A stretch of DNA of 64,000 nt from assembly GCF_002156385.1 (NCBI RefSeq), contig NZ_MVJM01000003.1, positions 545,504-609,503 of the forward strand, given 5' to 3'. The stretch is from Halalkalibacter urbisdiaboli. Its GTDB lineage: Bacteria; Bacillota; Bacilli; Bacillales; Bacillaceae_D. The position numbers and the translations under genes are program-made. Position 1 is the first letter of the stretch, and every line of letters starts with the position of its first letter. The notes beneath the pieces were generated by a model that was given only the letters and a program-made list of their open reading frames with translations, was not told where the DNA came from and ran no database searches. Of this stretch, positions 18,788 through 28,528 are shown piece by piece.

Positions 18788-20356
18788 ATGGATATTAATG
18801 CCTTGATCATCTCCATTTTGCTTGTTGTCTCTGCAGGTATTGGTGCAGTTGTTGGATATCTTGTTCGAAGATCCATTGCAGAAGCGAAAATTTCCAGTGC
18901 GGAACATGCGGCGAAACAGATTGTTGAGGATGCGAAGCGCGATGCAGAGGCGAGTAAAAAGGAAGCCATCCTGGAAGTAAAGGATGAAGTTCATAAAATT
19001 CGCATTGAAGCGGAACGTGAGATTCGTGAACGGAGAAATGAGATTCAAAAACAAGAGAATCGTTTGGTTCAAAAAGAAGAGATCCTTGACCGGAAGAGTG
19101 AAACCTTGGATAAAAAAGAGGAAACTTTGGATAAAAGGGAGGAATCTCTCACCAAAAAACAACGACAAGTAGAAGAGATGGATAGCAAAGTGGAGGAAAT
19201 CTTGAACAAGCAACAAGCAGAGCTTGAACGTATTTCTGGATTTTCTCGTGAAGAAGCTCGTGAAGCAATCCGCTCGGAAGTAGAGCAAGAGCTGGCTCAT
19301 GAAACAGCTGTAATGGTGAAGGAGCGTACGGCCCAGGCGAAGGAAGAGGCAGACAAGAAAGCGAAAGAGGTTCTTTCTCTTGCGATTCAACGTTGTTCTG
19401 CTGATCATGTTGCGGAAACAACGGTTTCGGTTGTGGCACTACCAAATGATGAGATGAAAGGTCGCATTATTGGACGTGAAGGTCGAAACATTCGAGCCCT
19501 TGAAACATTAACTGGTATCGATCTTATTATAGATGATACACCTGAGGCTGTAATTTTGTCGGGGTTTGACCCAATTAGACGAGAGATTGCTCGAACAGCG
19601 CTTGAAAAGCTTGTACAAGATGGCCGAATTCATCCTGCTCGTATTGAAGAAATGGTTGATAAATCGCGTCGCGAGGTCGATGAAGCGATTCGTGAATATG
19701 GAGAACAAGCAACTTTTGAAATGGGTATTCATGGCTTACATCCGGACTTAATTAAAATCTTAGGTCGCCTTAAATTTAGAACAAGCTATGGACAGAACGT
19801 ATTAAAACATTCTATGGAAGTAGCTTATCTTACAGGTCTAATGGCCTCTGAACTAGGTGAGGATGTTAAGCTTGCGAGAAGAGCTGGTCTTCTTCATGAT
19901 ATTGGTAAAGCGATTGACCATGAAGTCGAAGGAAGTCATGTTGAAATTGGTGTGGAGCTTGCAACAAAATATAAAGAGCATCCAGTTGTCATTAATTCAA
20001 TCGCGTCTCACCACGGTGATATGGAGGCAACATCAATTATTGCTAATCTTGTTGCGGCTGCTGATGCGTTATCGGCGGCAAGACCTGGGGCAAGACGAGA
20101 GACTCTTGAGACGTACATTCGTCGCTTAGAAAAACTCGAAGAAATTTCCGAGTCTTTCGAAGGTGTTGAAAAGACATATGCCATTCAAGCAGGTCGTGAA
20201 GTACGAATTATGGTTCGTCCTGATATTGTCGATGACAATCTTGCACATAAGCTTGCAAGAGACATCACGAAAAAAATCGAAGAAGAACTTGACTACCCTG
20301 GACATATTCGCGTAACCGTAATACGCGAGACGAGAGCAGTTGAGTATGCAAAATAA
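18788..20356 (+). CDS. rny: Ribonuclease Y
   Basis: 522-aa membrane-anchored endoribonuclease that starts mRNA decay in Firmicutes. N-terminal membrane span (about residues 5-25), a long coiled coil (about 30-200) with repeated Glu/Lys heptads, KH domain with [15 protein letters not shown], and HD domain with [10 protein letters not shown] plus the downstream EGSHVEIG pattern. C-terminal [15 protein letters not shown] is family-typical. Length matches B. subtilis Rny (520 aa). The RicA (YmcA) partner is encoded about 7 kb downstream. Confidence 0.97.
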   Translation: MDINALIISILLVVSAGIGAVVGYLVRRSIAEAKISSAEHAAKQIVEDAKRDAEASKKEAILEVKDEVHKIRIEAEREIRERRNEIQKQENRLVQKEEILDRKSETLDKKEETLDKREESLTKKQRQVEEMDSKVEEILNKQQAELERISGFSREEAREAIRSEVEQELAHETAVMVKERTAQAKEEADKKAKEVLSLAIQRCSADHVAETTVSVVALPNDEMKGRIIGREGRNIRALETLTGIDLIIDDTPEAVILSGFDPIRREIARTALEKLVQDGRIHPARIEEMVDKSRREVDEAIREYGEQATFEMGIHGLHPDLIKILGRLKFRTSYGQNVLKHSMEVAYLTGLMASELGEDVKLARRAGLLHDIGKAIDHEVEGSHVEIGVELATKYKEHPVVINSIASHHGDMEATSIIANLVAAADALSAARPGARRETLETYIRRLEKLEEISESFEGVEKTYAIQAGREVRIMVRPDIVDDNLAHKLARDITKKIEEELDYPGHIRVTVIRETRAVEYAK

Positions 20357-20382
20357 AGTGGTGAAAACCACTTTATTTTTTT
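20352..20382 (+). terminator. Terminator after rny
   Basis: 11-bp perfect stem AATAAAGTGGT/ACCACTTTATT with a 4-base loop and T-run. Confidence 0.88.
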
Positions 20383-20455
20383 GGCATTCAACCCACCTGT
20401 ATCTGACGGGTTTTAATAGAGAAGATGCGATAAAATTAAAAACAAAGGGGTTAAC

Positions 20456-21250
20456 ATGAGAATCTTATTTATAGGTGATGTTTATGGCTCACCCGGAAGA
20501 AACGTTGTAAAACAATATGTACCGAAATTAAAACAAAAATGGAAACCAACTGTGACAATTATTAATGGAGAAAATGCTGCTTCGGGAAAGGGGATTACGG
20601 AGAAGATTTATAAAGGCTTTCTTGATGCCGGAGCGCAAGCAGTTACGCTAGGAAATCATGCATGGGATAACCGTGAAGTGTTTGAATTTATTAATGAGGC
20701 AAAAACCCTTGTCCGTCCTGCCAATTATCCTGAGGGTACACCTGGAAAAGGGTATACTTTTGTGAAAATCAATCAAATCGAGGTAGCCGTTATTAATGCA
20801 ATGGGACGAACGTTTTTACCAGCCATTGATTGTCCTTTTCGAAAGATGGATGAAATTCTTGAGATAGTTAAAAAACGTACACCATATATTTTTGTTGATT
20901 TTCATGCAGAAGCAACAAGTGAAAAGCAAGCAATGGGCTGGTATTTAGATGGCCGTGTTACTGCTGTCGTTGGGACACATACTCATATTCAAACTTCGGA
21001 TGAACGTATTTTGCCAAAGGGGACGGCATATTTAACAGATGCTGGAATGACAGGACCTTATGATGGAATTCTAGGAGTAGAAAAAGAAGCCGTGTTGAAT
21101 AAATTTCTGACAACTTTACCAGTTAGGTTTGAAGTTGCCAAAGGAAGGGAACAATTAAATGGAGTGGTCATTGATGTTGAGCCGAAAACGGGCTTAGCAA
21201 AATCAATTCAGCGTATTCTTATTAACGATGATCATCCATTTTATGAATAG
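20456..21250 (+). CDS. ymdB: Metallophosphoesterase YmdB
   Basis: 264-aa phosphodiesterase of the YmdB family (2',3'-cyclic nucleotide phosphodiesterase; in B. subtilis it affects biofilm and motility gene expression together with RNase Y). Metal-binding motifs: GDVYG near the N-terminus, NGEN, TLGNHAWDN, DFHAEATSEK and GTHTHIQTSD. Length equals B. subtilis YmdB. The AAAGGGG ribosome binding site precedes the ATG. It lies between rny and spoVS, as in B. subtilis. Confidence 0.93.
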   Translation: MRILFIGDVYGSPGRNVVKQYVPKLKQKWKPTVTIINGENAASGKGITEKIYKGFLDAGAQAVTLGNHAWDNREVFEFINEAKTLVRPANYPEGTPGKGYTFVKINQIEVAVINAMGRTFLPAIDCPFRKMDEILEIVKKRTPYIFVDFHAEATSEKQAMGWYLDGRVTAVVGTHTHIQTSDERILPKGTAYLTDAGMTGPYDGILGVEKEAVLNKFLTTLPVRFEVAKGREQLNGVVIDVEPKTGLAKSIQRILINDDHPFYE

Positions 21251-21285
21251 TATTGTTAGAATCGTCAGAAATTTAATTTGAAAAA

Positions 21286-21314
21286 GCAGGAATATGAATT
21301 GATTTTGCGAAATA
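21286..21314 (+). promoter_or_regulatory. SigH-like promoter upstream of spoVS
   Basis: GCAGGAATA (21286-21294) resembles the SigH -35 element RnAGGAWWW and GCGAAAT lies about 12 bases later in place of RnnGAAT. B. subtilis spoVS is SigH-dependent, which makes this plausible; the -10 is imperfect. Confidence 0.4.
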
Positions 21315-21428
21315 TTATTAGATAAAGCATCATCTTGTACAAAAGGCTAGATGCTGACTTTGACCACAGAACGCCGTCGTCTGTTAGCTAGAACCGATTT
21401 GACTCGTATATGGAGGAGGTACAAGAAA

Positions 21429-21689
21429 ATGGAAGTCTTAAAAGTTTCAGCAAAGTCCACACCAAATTCTGTCGCAGGTGCTCTAGCTGGTGTTATTCGT
21501 GAACGGGGTGCTGCCGAGATTCAAGCAATTGGAGCCGGTGCTCTTAACCAATCGATTAAGGCCATCGCCATAGCTAGGGGATTTGTTGCTCCTAGTGGTA
21601 TTGATCTTGTGTGTATTCCTGCTTTTACAGATATTGAAATTGATGGTGAGGAGCGTACAGCGATTAAACTTATCGTTGAACCTCGCTAG
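21429..21689 (+). CDS. spoVS: Stage V sporulation protein S
   Basis: 86-aa SpoVS, an Alba-like protein needed for coat and cortex assembly in B. subtilis. The sequence from MEVLKVSAKSTPNSVAGALA to the C-terminus is almost invariant in the family. ATG 21429 has GGAGGAGGTACAAG upstream; a frame extending to 21351 is not supported. It keeps its place after ymdB. Confidence 0.97.
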   Translation: MEVLKVSAKSTPNSVAGALAGVIRERGAAEIQAIGAGALNQSIKAIAIARGFVAPSGIDLVCIPAFTDIEIDGEERTAIKLIVEPR

Positions 21690-21754
21690 AAATCTTCAAC
21701 AACTTGACTTCTATACTATAGGTAGACAGGATTTATAGTCGCAAGTGCGACAGT

Positions 21755-21784
21755 AGCCGAGCAGATAGGGCTCGGCTTTTTTTA
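21755..21784 (+). terminator. Terminator after spoVS
   Basis: Stem AGCCGAGC/GCTCGGCT with a 7-base loop and T7. Confidence 0.9.
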
Positions 21785-21792
21785 TGAACAAA

Positions 21793-21821
21793 AACGCTGA
21801 GTGGGGAGCTTGGCGTTTTTT
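21793..21821 (+). terminator. Second terminator after spoVS
   Basis: Stem AACGCTGAG/CTTGGCGTT (includes a G-U pair) followed by T6. Confidence 0.7.
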
Positions 21822-22060
21822 ATATTACTACCGAGGAGAAAGTTCATCCTTTGTTGGAATGATGAAAGTTCTTGCAATTTTCTTACAGAGAGTCTATCAT
21901 TAAATCGCTTAATAGTAATAATAAGATATTCAAATCATTATAAACGCAGTAAAGTCTAGTGCGTTACTCGGATTTATGCTACAATGATTTTACTATAAAA
22001 AAGCAACAGGAATGCTGCTAACACATATAGATGGCTATAGGGCCAAAGGGGATGGATAGA

Positions 22061-23803
22061 ATGAGAAATCAATTATCATGGAAAGTGGGAGGCCAGCAGG
22101 GTGAAGGGATTGAGAGTACGGGTGAAATATTCGCATCTGCTCTAAATCGACTTGGTTATTACTTGTATGGATATCGACACTTTTCATCACGTATAAAGGG
22201 TGGTCATACTAACAACAAAATTCGTGTCAGCACAAAACCATTGAATTCGATTTCTGATGATTTAGATATTCTCGTTGCGTTTGATCAGGAAACGATAGAT
22301 GTTAATATTCATGAATTACGTGAAGAAGGTATTGTCATCGCTGATGCTAAATTTAAGCCAGAGTTACCAGAAGGAAGCGAAGCACGTTTATACGCTGTAC
22401 CATTTACTGAAATTGCAACAGAATTAGGGACTTCTTTAATGAAAAACATGGTGGCTGTAGGAGCTTCTAGCGCAATTCTTGGCTTATCTCCAGACACGTA
22501 TAAAGATGTTGTAGAGGATTTATTTTTAAGAAAAGGTGCAGCAGTCGTTGAAAAGAACATGGAAGCCATACGTGCGGGTGCCGATTACTTTAAAGCAGAG
22601 GCAGGAGAAATCTCTACTAATCTACAATTAGAAGAAGCAGATGGAAAAAAGCGTATGTTTATGATTGGAAATGACGCTATTGGAATGGGTGCAGTTGCTG
22701 CTGGGGCGCGTTTTATGCCAGCATACCCTATTACTCCAGCTTCAGAGATTATGGAATATTTAATTAAAAAGTTACCAGAGTTCGGTGGTACTGTTATTCA
22801 AACAGAGGATGAAATTGCTGCATGTACGATGGCCATTGGTGCTAATTATGCAGGTGTCCGTTCATTTACTGCGTCCGCTGGTCCTGGTCTATCACTTATG
22901 GCAGAAGCAATCGGTTTATCAGGAATGACAGAAACTCCATTAGTTGTAGTAGATACTCAACGTGGTGGCCCTAGTACAGGTCTACCGACAAAGCAAGAGC
23001 AGTCCGATTTAATGGCGATGCTTTATAGTACACATGGTGACATTCCGAAAATTGTAATGGCTCCAAGTACTGTAGAAGAAGCATTTTATGATACAGTTGA
23101 AGCTTTTAACTTAGCTGAAGAATTTCAATGTCCAGTTATTCTAGTAACCGATTTAGCTCTTTCACTAGGAAAACAAACGGTTGAACCTCTTGACTACAGT
23201 CGAGTGGAAATTCGTCGTGGGAAATTAGACGTGAAAGAAGAATTACCTGAGCGTGTAGATGGAGCTTATTTTAAACGTTATGAAGTAACAGAAGATGGAG
23301 TTTCTAATCGTGTGATTCCAGGAATGAAGAACGGGATTCACCATGTAACGGGTGTAGAACATGATGAAACCGGAAAGCCGTCTGAAAGTCCTGAAAATCG
23401 TAAGGCGCAAATGGATAAACGTTTACGCAAGTTAAATAATCTTCCGAAGACATTTAAGGATCCTATCTATGTTAATGCAACTCATGAAGAAGCTGATTTA
23501 TTAGTCGTTGGTGTGAACTCAACTCGTGGAACAATCGAGGAAGCGATGCCTCGTTTAGAAGCTGATGGAGTAAAGGTTAATTTAGCACAAATTCGTTTAC
23601 TTCACCCATTCCCGAAGGATGAACTACAGGCACTAATGAACAAAGCGAAAAAGGTTGTTGTTGTAGAAAACAATGCAACAGCTCAGTTAGCTAATATCAT
23701 TAAAATGAATGTTGGTGGCGAGAAAATCGAAAACGTCCTGAAATATGACGGAAATCCATTCCTACCAGCAGAATTACATCAAGTTTGTAAGGAGTTGGTC
23801 TAA
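22061..23803 (+). CDS. korA: 2-oxoacid:ferredoxin oxidoreductase, alpha (gamma-alpha fused) subunit
   Basis: 580-aa subunit of a 2-oxoglutarate/2-oxoacid:acceptor oxidoreductase. An N-terminal gamma domain (about residues 1-190, starting WKVGGQQGEGIESTGEIFA) is fused to the pyrimidine-binding alpha domain with MPAYPITPASEIMEYL and SASAGPGLSLM-like segments, followed by the C-terminal transketolase-like domain. Converts a 2-oxoacid to its acyl-CoA with reduced ferredoxin; 2-oxoglutarate is the usual substrate annotated. ATG 22061 has AAAGGGGATGG upstream; ATG 22052 lies too near that site. The beta subunit gene follows after 2 bp. Confidence 0.92.
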   Translation: MRNQLSWKVGGQQGEGIESTGEIFASALNRLGYYLYGYRHFSSRIKGGHTNNKIRVSTKPLNSISDDLDILVAFDQETIDVNIHELREEGIVIADAKFKPELPEGSEARLYAVPFTEIATELGTSLMKNMVAVGASSAILGLSPDTYKDVVEDLFLRKGAAVVEKNMEAIRAGADYFKAEAGEISTNLQLEEADGKKRMFMIGNDAIGMGAVAAGARFMPAYPITPASEIMEYLIKKLPEFGGTVIQTEDEIAACTMAIGANYAGVRSFTASAGPGLSLMAEAIGLSGMTETPLVVVDTQRGGPSTGLPTKQEQSDLMAMLYSTHGDIPKIVMAPSTVEEAFYDTVEAFNLAEEFQCPVILVTDLALSLGKQTVEPLDYSRVEIRRGKLDVKEELPERVDGAYFKRYEVTEDGVSNRVIPGMKNGIHHVTGVEHDETGKPSESPENRKAQMDKRLRKLNNLPKTFKDPIYVNATHEEADLLVVGVNSTRGTIEEAMPRLEADGVKVNLAQIRLLHPFPKDELQALMNKAKKVVVVENNATAQLANIIKMNVGGEKIENVLKYDGNPFLPAELHQVCKELV

Positions 23804-23805
23804 TC

Positions 23806-24672
23806 ATGGCGACGTTTAAAGATTTTCGTAATAAGGTAAAACCAAACTGGTGTCCAGGCTGTGGTGATTTCTCTGTACAAGCTGCTATCCAGCGTGCTGC
23901 AGCTAACGTTGGTCTTGAGCCAGATGATCTCGCTGTAATTTCAGGGATTGGCTGTTCGGGGCGTATTTCAGGATACATTAATTCTTATGGTTTCCACGGA
24001 GTCCATGGACGTGCACTTCCAATAGCTCAAGGGGTAAAAATGGCTAACAAAGATTTGACTGTTATCGCATCTGGTGGTGACGGTGATGGATTTGCGATTG
24101 GAATGGGTCATACAGTTCATTCGATCCGTCGTAACATCGATGTGACTTACATCGTCATGGATAACCAAATTTATGGTTTAACAAAAGGGCAGGCATCACC
24201 AAGAAGTGATGCAGGCTTTAAAACGAAAAGTACTCCAGGTGGAACAATTGAATCAGCATTGAACGTTATGGAAATGGCCCTAACTGCTGGTGGAACATTT
24301 GTTGCACAAAGCTTCTCTAGTGATCTTAAGGAATTAACATCTTTAATCGAACAAGGCATTAATCATAAAGGATTCTCATTAATAAACGTTTTTAGTCCTT
24401 GTGTTACATTCAACAAAGTGAACACATATGATTGGTTTAAAGAGAACATTACAAAGCTATCAGATATTGAAGGTTATGACCCTTCTAATCGTATGCAAGC
24501 TATGCAAACATTGATGGAGCATAATGGTCTAGTAACAGGACTTATCTATCAAAACACAGAACAACCATCATACCAAGAGTTAGTAAAAGGATACGACGAA
24601 AACCCACTAGCTCACCAAGATCTAAAACTAGACGAAGAAAAATTCAACAAACTAATGGCAGAATTTATGTAA
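23806..24672 (+). CDS. korB: 2-oxoacid:ferredoxin oxidoreductase, beta subunit
   Basis: 288-aa thiamine-diphosphate-binding subunit. WCPGCGDFSV near the N-terminus carries the conserved Cys, ISGIGCSGR follows, and the TPP-Mg motif GDGDGFAIG-N-type region ends in MDNQIYGLTKGQ. It forms the catalytic core with KorA, encoded 2 bp upstream. The pair is a common alternative or supplement to 2-oxoglutarate dehydrogenase in Bacillaceae. The stop codon runs directly into a hairpin array. Confidence 0.94.
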   Translation: MATFKDFRNKVKPNWCPGCGDFSVQAAIQRAAANVGLEPDDLAVISGIGCSGRISGYINSYGFHGVHGRALPIAQGVKMANKDLTVIASGGDGDGFAIGMGHTVHSIRRNIDVTYIVMDNQIYGLTKGQASPRSDAGFKTKSTPGGTIESALNVMEMALTAGGTFVAQSFSSDLKELTSLIEQGINHKGFSLINVFSPCVTFNKVNTYDWFKENITKLSDIEGYDPSNRMQAMQTLMEHNGLVTGLIYQNTEQPSYQELVKGYDENPLAHQDLKLDEEKFNKLMAEFM

Positions 24673-25063
24673 GCAAAGAAGCGTAGGGCGTTTTTCCCCT
24701 ACGCTTCTTTGCGAAAGCTTGAGGTGAACTTCCCTCAAGCTCATGTTTTAGCGTAGGGCGTTTTTCCCCTACGCTTCTTTGCGAAAGCTTGAGGTGAACT
24801 TCCCTCAAGCTCATGTTTTTTAGCGTAGGGCGTTTTTCCCCTACGCTTCTTTGCGAAAGCTTGAGGTGAATTTCCCTCAAGCTCATGTTTTTTAGCGTAG
24901 GGCGTTTTTTCCCTACGCTTCTTTGCGAAAGCTTGAGGTGAACTTCCCTCAAGCTCATGTTTTTTAGCGTAGGGCGTTTTTCCCCTACGCTTCTTTGCGA
25001 AAGCTTGAGGTGAACTTCCCTCAAGCTCATGTTTTTAAGCGTAGGGTAAACTGCCCTACGCTT
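24673..25063 (+). repeat. Tandem array of 70-72-bp double-hairpin repeats (5 full units plus a partial sixth)
   Basis: Units start at 24681, 24751, 24823, 24895, 24967 and 25039 (lengths 70, 72, 72, 72, 72 and a partial). Each full unit has two inverted repeats: GCGTAGGG/CCCTACGC and AGCTTGAGG/CCTCAAGCT, separated by TTCTTTGCGAA. Differences fall almost only in loops or spacers; in the sixth copy the loop is replaced (TAAACTG) while the stem is intact. In the first unit the stem extends to 16 bp (GCAAAGAAGCGTAGGG paired with its complement). The minus strand has an open frame through the array with a 24-residue repeat, but the 70-bp first unit shifts that frame, so I regard it as non-coding. 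It may act as terminator or mRNA 3'-end stabiliser for korAB. Confidence 0.92.
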
Positions 25064-25412
25064 CTTCAATGAAAATTCTCCATCTTCTTCAATCCCCATC
25101 TTAGTAATAGGCATGTAAAGATACACGCATCCTCAGCTTGAACAAAACCCATCCGAGCATACTTAAAACGGTGCTTCTAACCTGATCTTCAATGTTGATG
25201 ATAAATTTAATCGACCACTAGTTTAGCTTTTAATGAAATGCTATTAAAACCAATGGCAAGTGCAGAAGTAACTAGTGCGATTTTGATTAGATTTTATTTC
25301 ATTTTCTTAAATTCGAGAATGAAACGCATGGATACAGGAAAATGTTTCAAATAAAAAGATAAATTTTCTAATCCCATTACCCAATCTTTCTTACTTTGTC
25401 AAACAAGTTTCA
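25064..25412. other. Intergenic, no gene seen
   Basis: This AT-rich stretch between the repeat array and the miaB promoter has only short interrupted frames on both strands. I see no RNA motif or recognisable remnant. Confidence 0.5.
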
Positions 25413-25441
25413 TTGTCTTTGGTTGAAAACACACGTATAAT
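25413..25441 (+). promoter_or_regulatory. SigA promoter for miaB-ricA
   Basis: TTGTCT (25413-25418), 17-bp spacer, TATAAT (25436-25441), 36 bp before the miaB start. Confidence 0.75.
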
Positions 25442-25476
25442 ATACTATTGAACGTTTAATGGAAGGAGAATGACCT

Positions 25477-27102
25477 ATGAATGAGGAACAACGTTTAGGA
25501 CGTCAAGGTAATACAGGAGCATCCGAAGAGGACGTAAAATCCTTGAACGGAAATGCAAAAAAAGATTATAGTAAATACTTTGATTTTTCAAATGCAAAGG
25601 TAATATCCGAGGAAGACAATAAGAAGATTATTAAAATCGGTAGTCGAGAAATATCGATTCTTGATCAGCCGGATTATAAACAAGGGAAACGACGTGGTAA
25701 GGAAGAGGTACAAGTAATTAGGCCAGACGAACTGATTCCTGCAGAAATGAAAACAATCGGAAACGGTAAGAAGTTTCTAATTCGCACGTACGGCTGTCAA
25801 ATGAATACACATGATTCAGAGAACATGGCAGGTCTTTTACTTGATATGGGATTTGAGTCGACAGAAGTAACCGAAGAAGCTGATATTATTTTACTAAATA
25901 CGTGTGCCATTCGTGAAAATGCAGAAAATAAGGTATTTGGCGAAATCGGGCATTTAAAAACACTTAAAGTGGAAAAGCCTGAATTAATTGTTGGGGTTTG
26001 TGGCTGTATGTCACAAGAAGAAAATGTGGTCAATCGAATTATGCAAAAGCATCAGCACATTGACCTGATTTTTGGAACCCACAACATTCACCGTTTGCCT
26101 TATTTATTACGTGATGCGATTTATGGAAAAGAAATGGTCATTGAAGTATGGTCTAAAGAAGGCGATATTGTTGAAAATATGCCGCGTGCTCGTCAAGGAA
26201 AAACTCAAGCATGGGTAAACATTATGTATGGCTGTGATAAATTCTGTACGTACTGTATTGTCCCTTACACACGAGGAAAAGAACGTAGCCGTCGCCCAGA
26301 GGATATTATCGCTGAAGTCCGTGATTTAGCACGTCAAGGGTATAAAGAGATTACACTTCTCGGTCAAAACGTTAACGCATACGGGAAGGATTTAGAGGAT
26401 ATTGAATATGGTCTCGGTGATTTAATGGACGAGATTCATAAGATTGATATTCCACGTGTACGTTTTACAACAAGTCATCCACGTGATTTCGATGACCACC
26501 TCATTGAAGTATTAGCTAAAGGTGGGAATCTTGTTGAACACATTCATCTTCCTGTACAACACGGAAGCTCGGAAATTTTGAAGCTAATGGCAAGAAAGTA
26601 TACACGTGAGCAGTATTTAGAGCTAGCAAAAAAGATCAAAAATACGATCCCGAATGCGTCATTTACAACAGATTTAATTGTCGGTTTCCCGAATGAGACA
26701 GAAGAACAATTTGAAGAAATGTTATCGCTTGTAAAGGAAGTAGAATTTGATAGTGCCTACACGTATATTTATTCACCACGTGAAGGAACACCGGCTGCAA
26801 AAATGGAAGACAATGTTCCCCATGAGGTTAAGCGTGAGCGCTTAGCTAGACTCAATGCTCTTGTAAATGAAATATCTGCAAAGAAAAATCTTGAATATCA
26901 AGATAAAATCGTTGAAGTATTGGTTGAAGGTGAAAGTAAGAAGAATCCAGAAATATTAGCAGGTCGTACTAGAACGAATCGTCTTGTTAATTTTAAAGCA
27001 CCGAAATCAGTCATCGGAGAAATTGTTTATGTAAAAGTAACGGAAGCAAAAACATGGTCATTAGATGGAGAAATGGTTGAAGTAGCGGAGGTAAAAGCAT
27101 AA
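25477..27102 (+). CDS. miaB: tRNA-2-methylthio-N6-dimethylallyladenosine synthase MiaB
   Basis: 541-aa radical-SAM methylthiotransferase that adds the 2-methylthio group to i6A37 of tRNA. N-terminal UPF0004 domain with three Cys ([33 protein letters not shown]), radical SAM motif [15 protein letters not shown], and C-terminal TRAM domain. It has an N-terminal extension of about 85 residues, usual for Bacillus YmcB. Miaa, which makes the substrate, is encoded about 7 kb downstream. ATG 25477 follows GGAAGGAG. It overlaps ricA by one base (TAATG). Confidence 0.96.
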   Translation: MNEEQRLGRQGNTGASEEDVKSLNGNAKKDYSKYFDFSNAKVISEEDNKKIIKIGSREISILDQPDYKQGKRRGKEEVQVIRPDELIPAEMKTIGNGKKFLIRTYGCQMNTHDSENMAGLLLDMGFESTEVTEEADIILLNTCAIRENAENKVFGEIGHLKTLKVEKPELIVGVCGCMSQEENVVNRIMQKHQHIDLIFGTHNIHRLPYLLRDAIYGKEMVIEVWSKEGDIVENMPRARQGKTQAWVNIMYGCDKFCTYCIVPYTRGKERSRRPEDIIAEVRDLARQGYKEITLLGQNVNAYGKDLEDIEYGLGDLMDEIHKIDIPRVRFTTSHPRDFDDHLIEVLAKGGNLVEHIHLPVQHGSSEILKLMARKYTREQYLELAKKIKNTIPNASFTTDLIVGFPNETEEQFEEMLSLVKEVEFDSAYTYIYSPREGTPAAKMEDNVPHEVKRERLARLNALVNEISAKKNLEYQDKIVEVLVEGESKKNPEILAGRTRTNRLVNFKAPKSVIGEIVYVKVTEAKTWSLDGEMVEVAEVKA

Positions 27103-27527
27103 TGGGTACAACGTATACGAGAGAGGATATCCGATTAAAGGCACAAGAATTAGCAAAGATGCTTGCAGAGACAGAAGAGGTTGATTTTTTTAAGCGTGCT
27201 GAAAAGCAAATTAATGAACATTTGCGCGTACAAGAATTAATTGCGCAAATTAAAAAGCTTCAAAAGGAAGCTGTTAATCTTCAACATTACGGAAAAGCTG
27301 AGGCACTAAAGGAGATCGATGAAAAAATTAATCAGCTTCATGATGAAATTGATCAAATTCCTTTAGTTCAAGAGTTTAAACAAAGTCAAGTAGAAGTAAA
27401 TGAACTTCTTCAAATGATTTCAAACACAATTTCAAGAACAGTTACAAATGAAATTATTACATCAATGGGCGGAGATACATTAAAGGGGACAACTACGAAA
27501 AACCCTTTAATTCAAGACCCATGCTAA
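27102..27527 (+). CDS. ricA: RicA (YmcA), RicAFT complex subunit
   Basis: 141-aa helical protein of the Com_YlbF family, in the place of B. subtilis ymcA between miaB and cotE. In B. subtilis RicA with RicF (YlbF) and RicT (YaaT) promotes biofilm, competence and sporulation and interacts with RNase Y in mRNA maturation. The visible pattern KMLAETEEVDFFKRAEKQINEH and a C-terminal NPLIQDPC fit; the last Cys is characteristic, since the complex holds Fe-S clusters. The start overlaps the miaB stop. Confidence 0.92.
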   Translation: MGTTYTREDIRLKAQELAKMLAETEEVDFFKRAEKQINEHLRVQELIAQIKKLQKEAVNLQHYGKAEALKEIDEKINQLHDEIDQIPLVQEFKQSQVEVNELLQMISNTISRTVTNEIITSMGGDTLKGTTTKNPLIQDPC

Positions 27528-27539
27528 TAAAGGATTGTT

Positions 27540-27577
27540 AAAGCCCTGCGTGGACACGCAGGGCTTTGGCCTTTTCT
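27540..27577 (+). terminator. Terminator after ricA
   Basis: 12-bp perfect stem AAAGCCCTGCGT/ACGCAGGGCTTT with a 4-base loop; the T-run is interrupted. Confidence 0.8.
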
Positions 27578-27662
27578 AGATAAATGGTGTACTAATTCTC
27601 TCCTTACAAACATATCGTGTTATAGATAGCGCTTTGCTTTTATCTTTTTTTTCATTTTTTGC

Positions 27663-27690
27663 ACATTGGTTATTCGCCCTGCATAGGATG
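27663..27690 (+). promoter_or_regulatory. SigK-like promoter candidate for cotE
   Basis: ACA (27663-27665), 16-bp spacer, CATAGGAT (27682-27689), resembling SigK AC-N16-CATAnnnTA. B. subtilis cotE has a late SigK promoter. Weak consensus, so tentative. Confidence 0.35.
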
Positions 27691-27778
27691 ACAGTGAAGA
27701 ATTGGCGGAGCGATACAGGCATTGCCGAAAGAGCAACCGACACTTGGTTTGATATGAGAAAGAGGAGGGTATTGTAAC

Positions 27779-28348
27779 ATGTCTCACAAAGATGGATTTA
27801 ACTATCGCGAAATAATTACGAAAGCGGTATGTGGAAAAGGTCGTAAGTTCTCAGAAACAACGCACCAAATTAACCCTTCCCACAGACCGTCAAGCATTCT
27901 TGGCTGTTGGATTATTAATCATAAGTACAGCGCAGAAAAGAAGGGTGATAATGTCGAAGTGCAAGGTAGCTATGACATTAATGTTTGGTATTCGTATAGT
28001 AAAAATACGAAAACCGATGTGGCAACACAAACCGTTACTTACACTGATGTAATTCCGTTAACAATGAAGGATGAAAATGTACTTTCAGACGAAATGGATG
28101 TTATTGCACGTGCGATTCAGCAACCAAACACTTTAGAAGCGGCCATTTCTAAATGTGGCGCAAATGTTGATGTTCAAGTGGAGCGCGAGTTTGTCGTCGA
28201 GTGCATTGGTGAAACGAAAGTAGCAGTAGCTGTCAATCCAGATGGCTGCATAGACGACATTCCAAGCCAAGATTATGATGATGAAGTAAGTGATGAAGAG
28301 TTTGAACGTTTAGACCCGAATTTTTTACACGGGGAATTAGGTAAATAA
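27779..28348 (+). CDS. cotE: Outer spore coat morphogenetic protein CotE
   Basis: 189-aa coat protein that nucleates the outer coat on the developing forespore. Family-typical segments [20 protein letters not shown] near the N-terminus, [13 protein letters not shown], and the acidic C-terminal tail ([15 protein letters not shown]) are present. B. subtilis CotE is 181 aa. Ribosome binding site AAAGAGGAGGG. The miaB-ricA-cotE-mutS order is conserved. The acidic tail is where other coat proteins and SpoIVA contacts map in B. subtilis. Confidence 0.95.
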   Translation: MSHKDGFNYREIITKAVCGKGRKFSETTHQINPSHRPSSILGCWIINHKYSAEKKGDNVEVQGSYDINVWYSYSKNTKTDVATQTVTYTDVIPLTMKDENVLSDEMDVIARAIQQPNTLEAAISKCGANVDVQVEREFVVECIGETKVAVAVNPDGCIDDIPSQDYDDEVSDEEFERLDPNFLHGELGK

Positions 28349-28357
28349 ACACGCTCT

Positions 28358-28393
28358 AGCCAGGAAGAGTTACTTTCTGGCTTATTTTTGTTT
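28358..28393 (+). terminator. Terminator after cotE
   Basis: Imperfect stem AGCCAGGAAG/CTTTCTGGCT followed by a T-rich run. Confidence 0.75.
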
Positions 28394-28528
28394 AAATTTT
28401 ACTGCTAACTCAATCATTTTCTTCTTTCTTTGATTGTGACAGAAAAATCCCCAAATCCTCCCTTAATGCGTCACGATTTTTACTATGTTATAATAAACGG
28501 TATGAAATTAGGACGTTGGAGGATTACC

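Larger units (their letters stand above)
21690..22060 (+). other. Intergenic region with two tandem terminators
   Basis: This 371-bp spacer holds two terminators (21755-21784 and 21793-21821) and then AT-rich sequence leading to korA. TACAAT near 21982 may be a -10 element but lacks a good -35. I see no gene. Confidence 0.6.

Noticed and set aside
18761-19408. Minus-strand 215-aa frame in rny
   Set aside because: Antisense reading of the Glu/Lys-rich coiled coil, giving Phe/Leu-rich translation; an artefact of codon bias.
20126-20371. Minus-strand 81-aa frame over the 3' end of rny and its terminator
   Set aside because: It covers the rny coding sequence and terminator, with no ribosome binding site.
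24665-25126. Minus-strand 153-aa open frame through the hairpin repeats
   Set aside because: It is explained by the 72-bp tandem repeat; the 70-bp unit changes the frame, and no ribosome binding site or protein-like composition is seen.
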